From the NCBI RefSeq assembly GCF_932526225.1, contig NC_064047.1, positions 6,139,501 through 6,203,500 of the forward strand: a stretch of 64,000 bases of DNA. The letters run 5' to 3'. The notes below the pieces were generated by a model. That model saw nothing but the letters and a program-made list of their open reading frames with translations, was not told the DNA's origin and searched no databases. Of this stretch, positions 58,851-64,000 are shown piece by piece. Positions within the stretch are counted from its first letter, which is position 1. The number at the start of each line of letters is the position of its first letter. Source of the stretch: Nematostella vectensis. Taxonomy: Eukaryota; Cnidaria; Anthozoa; Actiniaria; Edwardsiidae. The position numbers and the translations under genes are program-made.

Positions 58851-61800
58851 ACAAATAAACAGACTTAGTGGCAAGTGGATATTTGAGTGGGTTTTCGGGA
58901 TGTAAAGCTGTCCGCTTGCGGTGTGGTAGTAAAAGAACAAAGAAAACAAAGAAGAAGAAGAATGAAGAGAAGAAAAGGAAAAAGAAGAAGAAAAAAAAAA
59001 GAAAAGAATGAGGAGGAGGAGGAAAGGAAAAGTAGTAGGATACATAAGAAGACAAATTAAGGTAAAAAACATATACCTGATACATCCAAGGTTTTCCAAG
59101 GTGACCCTATGGCACTTGTGACAAGTATACGAGTAATCAACAACAAGTGAGATATAAGTACCTGTGGAGTAGGCGATGCGATATCAACTTAATTAAATGT
59201 CTTTCTCAAGTCTTGCTTGATCAAAAGGAATGTTGACATAAGGATCTCATCACAAAATTAAAAACTCGCTTCAGTTATTTATTTCAAACGTATTTCTGGT
59301 TGCTTCTACCTGCGTGAGGAGAATTTAATTTCGTCTTATAAATGCACATTGGGAATTAATAAAAGAAAAAAAAAGTCGCTGATCACTTTTGTCACTGTTC
59401 ACATTCAACATTATGTGATAAAATCTCGAAAGAACTTACAAAATACGTTCATTTCCTCATTTTTCAGATTCCTCAAGATAGCCACATCATTTTTATTGTC
59501 GCATCCAGCATTAAAAGACAAATAAGATAATTTCACGATGCTTTTAAGGGGGGTGCTGCATGATTATCTTCACGAATATAGCAATATCGTGGTTGTGCTA
59601 CCAATGTGGGTTGTAGAACCACGATGTACGGTCACGAAATAAAAGGCGGTTCTACACCAAGCATACAACGGTAGTTAATGGCAAGTCATGACAGTCGATG
59701 GTAGTCAATGGAAAGTCATGACAGTCTACCCTCCAGTTGTTTTTTGTGAAAATTGGTGTCATTTTCATTCAATATTTCAGAGAAAAGAAACATTATTTGG
59801 TATAATTTTATTGATCATTTGAAACGACAAGAAAATGATCTTCTTACCTTTAAATTAGTTTGGCTCACGTGTGCTGTTTCAGCTTTTGTCGACCTGTAAA
59901 TAAAAGTTGAAATCCGCTCAATTGAATAGGCGTAAATGCTTGAGAAGGTTCTCATTGAAAACAATGAAACTTATTGAAGAGTAAGAAAATGTGACAAACG
60001 ACTAATCGCTAAAGACGCAGTTGTTGAATCGTGTAACAATTTCAACTTTCGAATCCTCATCAGAAAAATATAACGGTTTACCTGAAAGATTAGCGGACAC
60101 ACTTTGTACAGCTCAATGAATATACCCTGAAATATTGCAAAAACAAAAAGACATATATATGTTTAATTCATAAATGGCTTGAAAATATTGGATATTAAAA
60201 TACCAAATTACCCCTTTTGGCAACTGTTGTGTTTCTTTTCCATTTTAAGATATTTGGAATATTATTTTAAAAGTGTTCTGAACGCAATAAACGTAATCGA
60301 AAAGACGAAACGTAAAGATGGATTGAACAGACACAATGACTAGTCGTGGATGAAATGATTCTATTGAAATTGCAAAGGATACCGCTGCGATATCATGACA
60401 GACATAGAAAGCAACAAGTCCGTGTCATAACTACCTGTAAATCACGGAATCAAGCGCCTTGATAAGACAATAAGCGGCGCGTAGTCCAACAACAATCAAA
60501 CTAGGAAAAGGATATAAGTCAGACAAGACTTTCCGCAAGCGGAGAACAAAACATTATAATTTATTTCTCTTTTTACTCAACTGCGTTCGAATTTCTGCAC
60601 CATTTAGCTAGTTTACAAACTGTTAAGCCTAATTGGCATGTCTCTCTTTTCATTTTTTAACTACAAAGAATTCTTTGCAGACAGATCATTTTGCTAACAA
60701 ACAGCAGTGTCTAGTTATCACAAAAATACCAGTAGACTTTAACAAACATAAAATGTTTTCACTTCTTCTCACACTTGTTTCAAAAGCCATATAATAGCTA
60801 TATTTAAGATGTCGGAATGTTTAGACTACGTCAGGCGATACTTACTTCTAAAACTTATTAAATACTGCAACTTTAAAAAAAAAACATTTTTTGTTTAATA
60901 TTTCTAGTTGCAAAGCATTGGTTTAATTTTAAAATAACAGAATGTTGAGTGATTGCATGTAGTTGTCCAGAAACTTTTTTCCGACAGGTTTAACTGCAAA
61001 ACGTTCCTTCAAAAAGGATGTTATGAATTATTCAAGTTCCGAGAAATAATATTTCATCTCATTTGAGACTCTTTATTACCTGAATCGTCTTTAGTACATG
61101 CTTATGCTTGCAACTGAAAATAAGAGCAAAAACCACAAGCGAATAAAGAAGCGCTCAAAATCCAAATAGAGCAATATAGTCACTAAACTATTCTCTTTTT
61201 ATTGTTATTTAAATTCGAAAACATCTAAATCCGACGAAGTTTCTACGATGGATGAATTACCAAACGGTAAAGAAATAAAACGAGAAACTGAAAGAAAAAA
61301 AAACAGAAACTTTTTAATTTCTGCTAAAACGCATACTTTGTACTTTAATAAAAGCATATTGAAATATCGTATTTTTCTCTTGTACATAAAATCCTAGAAC
61401 ACCAGCGCTGCAAAATCAAAATTCATTTAACTAGTGACTAATTTTCCACTTTATTCTAGTTTTCTACTAGGTTATCTCAAATCTCACGCTTATACAAACT
61501 GTTTTTCGTCTCGGTTTGTCAAGTTATCGAACATTCTGGGGAGCCTTATTATGGTTGTCGTTAATCAAGTCTTATCTTTACTGCAATATATGGAGCAATT
61601 CCAGAAGACTTTCAAAACAGTATTGCGTTACATACTTACACACTATGCTGCAATAACTTCGTCGCAAGTTTTTTTTTGCCTTTGATCTTGCCGCAAGAAA
61701 GGGAAAGGCCCGTTTGCAAGAAGAAATTCCTGTTTTCTTGATTTATACACAAACACATCGCGTGATGGGTTATCTCCTGCTGGCTATGCCAAAATATAAA

Positions 61801-62089
61801 TAGTATTTTCGAAGACAATGGCGCTCCGCAAGGGACAAAATAATTTGTTTTCCGCGCGAATTCTTTCGGGCCCCTGTGTGATTAGCAACAAAATATATAA
61901 ATTTTAGTATTTATAACTTGCTGAAATTCAAGTACAGTAACGATTACTTGAACCTCTAATGAAAATTAAAATGAATTCTAGCTATCAGGATATCATCAAT
62001 GATTTACTGATGTTAGTTGTTTTTCTTCGAATAAAATGTCAAGTGTGTTTTTTAAGAAATTCGGTTTGACAATGTTCCTAGTCTGACCT
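58851..62089. other. Intergenic or intronic DNA with splice-flanked short segments on the minus strand
   Basis: Segments 61113-61080, 60500-60435, 60126-60082, 59893-59848 and 59106-59077 each lie between an AG acceptor and a GT donor (GTAATA, GTAGTT, GTAAAC, GTAAGA, GTATAT). Their open frames do not share one phase, so a protein cannot be asserted. A purine-rich tract (AAGAAG/GAGGAG) lies at about 58940-59040. Remaining DNA is A/T-rich. Confidence 0.3.
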
Positions 62090-62300
62090 TAAGCAGACAT
62101 CACGTAGCGTCTTTCAGTCTCCCTAAAGGGTCTATGCGACTTGCCCACGACAGCTCTAGAACTCGAGTCGTTGAGTGTAAATCAATCTACGACTCCGCTA
62201 CGATGTTCGACTTCGAAAGTGGTAGTGTGTATTTCAGGGCTAAGACATGTCAGGTCGCATACGACTAAACCGTGCTGTCTAAATCGGCCTTAAAGAAGGA
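62090..62300. repeat. Dispersed repeat family C copy
   Basis: The right end, inverted, reads GCCGATTTAGACAGCACGGT then TTAGTCGTATGCGACC, matching about 36250-36290. ACTCGAGTCGTTGAGTGTAA matches ACTCAAGTCGTAGAGTGTTA there. It resembles a short element rich in CGACT motifs. Confidence 0.5.
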
Positions 62301-62567
62301 CTGAAAAAAAAGGCTGAAATGTTGCCATCTTTTTTCGACCCATTTTGGCTGTAAAATTAATTTGCTCTGGCTGCCGTCCTGGTAACACTGCGATTCGCTT
62401 TCTTTTAACGGAACACGGCACAAGCTGCGGAATCTCCTGCTATTTGATTGTTTGATGGCTTGCATTTAAGTGATAAGAACCTTTATAAAGCTTTAAAAAG
62501 TTCCTTTCAGTGAGAAAAATAGCGAATAAACGAGTTTTAGTAGGAGCTATAACACTGTAGGTAGACT

Positions 62568-62785
62568 TACAGAATGTCGATCAGCCACTCCTTTGTTATT
62601 GTTTACAATTGAAAATATAGCGGTTTATTTGCAAGAAAACTTCAAATTAACACTCAACGTTTGAAGTCTGATACTTTATTAATGATATTTGATAGAAATG
62701 TTCTTAGTTACTTGCTTGAATTAGCCGATGGAAATGGATTGTTTGAGTCACTCGGTATTATGCGGGAGTATAAAATGGCGGCGTG
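62568..62785. repeat. Dispersed repeat family B copy
   Basis: GAATGTCGATCAGCCACTCC then TTTACAATTGAAAATATAGC match about 35779-35830 and, inverted, about 6060-6140. The tail GAATTAGCCGATGGAAATGG also matches. No terminal repeats were defined. Confidence 0.55.
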
Positions 62786-63142
62786 ATTGGCCTTCTTTGA
62801 GGTCGCACAACAAAAACGAAGTACACTGCAAATAAATCACCTTGAAATCGAAAAAATGGTTTTCCCCAAAACATTTGTTGTTAAAATTCTCTAAGTAGTC
62901 TTCCATCGAAGTATTAACGATGATATAATACCCAGTAAAGATTGTTTCTCAAAGAGACACCAGGGCAAACACAACAAAATAAAAAACCGGTGGAGCGTGA
63001 GTAAAAGAAAAAGATATGTACTGCTGGTCATTTTGAAAAGTAGTGTTTTAAACCTACTTCTCGTACAGAAATAAACGTAAGTGGCGTGATAAGGGTAACG
63101 TCGCCAGGATATTAGCACCGTTACTTTATTACCGCCCTTGCC

Positions 63143-63232
63143 ATGTTGCATATTGTAAACCACGGGACGTGTTCTCTGTGCAGAAAACCGGGCCACAAGC
63201 CGAGCGAGTGCAGCGCTAGGGGTCTGAATTAA
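63143..63232 (+). CDS. CCHC zinc-knuckle fragment
   Basis: A short plus-strand frame contains CSLCRKPGHKPSEC, an exact C-x2-C-x4-H-x4-C zinc knuckle, followed by SARGLN and a stop. Such knuckles bind single-stranded nucleic acid in retroelement Gag proteins and cellular RNA-binding proteins. Only about 29 codons from the ATG are open, with a stop about 12 codons further upstream, so it is either a terminal exon or, more likely, a retroelement remnant. The neighbourhood shows no integrase, protease or polymerase. Confidence 0.35.
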   Translation: MLHIVNHGTCSLCRKPGHKPSECSARGLN

Positions 63233-64000
63233 TCTAGCTTTAGGGGATGCTAAAGTCTAACCTTTTTTCCCCTGTGGCCTATATTGCGTAACAGAGTAGA
63301 CTAGTTCTAAAGGGCTGTTAGAAACATTGTTTGTCGTGGTGGGGGAAGGCCTTAGGTAAGGTATGTTCACAAAACTTATTACAGAGGATGGTCGTTTTTT
63401 ATATGTCATTTTTTGGCGAAACGCGCAATGTTCATGACCTTTTTAAGCAAAATTTCGCGAAAAAACAGATCACACGGTCCATTGCAATATTTGATACCCA
63501 TATAACTACCCCTAGCGAGATAAAACACTGGGGGTTTTCTAATGAATCCAATCTTTACTTGAAATAGTCAGAACGCAATTAAATAGAGTAGTATTTAAAT
63601 CGATATCCGCTTTTCATATTCGAACCAAAAACAAAATCTTTTCTCTAATTTTCTTTTGTAACATTGCTCAACATCTTTCGGTGATTATGAAGAGAACCCT
63701 TAATAAAAAAATAGCCTGAAAAGAGCATCAATTGTTGTAGCTCAATATTCCACTTATATCGGAACATAAGTATTATTACCTAGTTAGCGCCATAGAGGCT
63801 AAAAACATTGTTATTCTTGGACTTTGGCCTTTTCAACAACAGGGGTCAATTATTGCATTTCATTTCATGATATTTGCCCTAAAAAAAGAATAACATAAAT
63901 GACAACAAGGGATATAATACGTGGTGGGGTACCCACATTGTTCTGAATTACTTAAAAAACACGAGTCTGTTATAAAGTTGTCTTGCATAAAGGTAAAAAT
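63233..64000. other. Right edge, no gene recognised
   Basis: A/T-rich DNA. An open frame at 63331-63567 (78 codons) has no recognisable motif. Confidence 0.35.

Noticed and set aside
58809-59085. Phe/Ser-rich minus-strand frames
   Set aside because: They result from a GAA/GGA purine-rich simple tract on the plus strand.

Overview
The window looks like nuclear DNA of an intron-rich invertebrate animal, most likely a cnidarian such as a sea anemone. This is an inference from the A+T-rich, repeat-laden intergenic DNA, many short GT-AG introns, a well conserved Polycomb protein EED, and many small inverted-repeat transposons. No search was run to place the species.

Four protein-coding regions are well or fairly supported. 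(1) Minus strand 22662-5352: EED, the WD40 H3K27me3-reading subunit of Polycomb repressive complex 2. Thirteen exons were reconstructed by splice sites, phase and family alignment; one internal exon of about 44-47 nt could not be found. (2) Plus strand 23178-25437: a two-exon inosine/uridine-type nucleoside hydrolase of about 314 aa, head-to-head with EED across about 515 bp. (3) Minus strand 35167-28217: a two-exon protein of about 1040 aa with an AT-hook, low-complexity repeats and six C2H2 zinc fingers, split between fingers 3 and 4. (4) Minus strand 46181-45407: a three-exon, phase-consistent 195-aa predicted single-pass membrane protein of unknown family. Weaker: a frame-broken p21/p27-like CDK-inhibitor candidate at the left edge (631-39, minus), a CCHC zinc-knuckle fragment (63143-63232), a non-LTR retrotransposon relic (42595-40757, minus) and a second small one (47515-47690).

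The rest is dominated by repeats. The EED introns hold several minisatellites (31-, about 42-, 64- and 36-bp units) and two places where a 3' splice site plus the start of its exon has been tandemly copied. Three composite foldback structures stand out. A 2.2-kb element with a 10-bp target duplication and tandem-repeat arms lies inside the zinc-finger gene intron (29422-31650). A 3.5-kb element with TA-flanked CAGTACCGCTC termini, GTTCGCGAAC palindromes and two opposed minisatellite arrays lies at 51175-54707. An A/T-rich foldback carrying a TTAA-flanked, piggyBac-style element has landed in the EED minisatellite (11223-13515). Several small palindromic elements occur in two or three copies.

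The genes do not form a pathway. EED and the hydrolase probably share a divergent promoter. The segment from 47.7 kb to the right edge has no gene that can be asserted, although a string of splice-flanked short segments on the minus strand (56.5-61.1 kb) may belong to an unannotated, perhaps noncoding, transcript.
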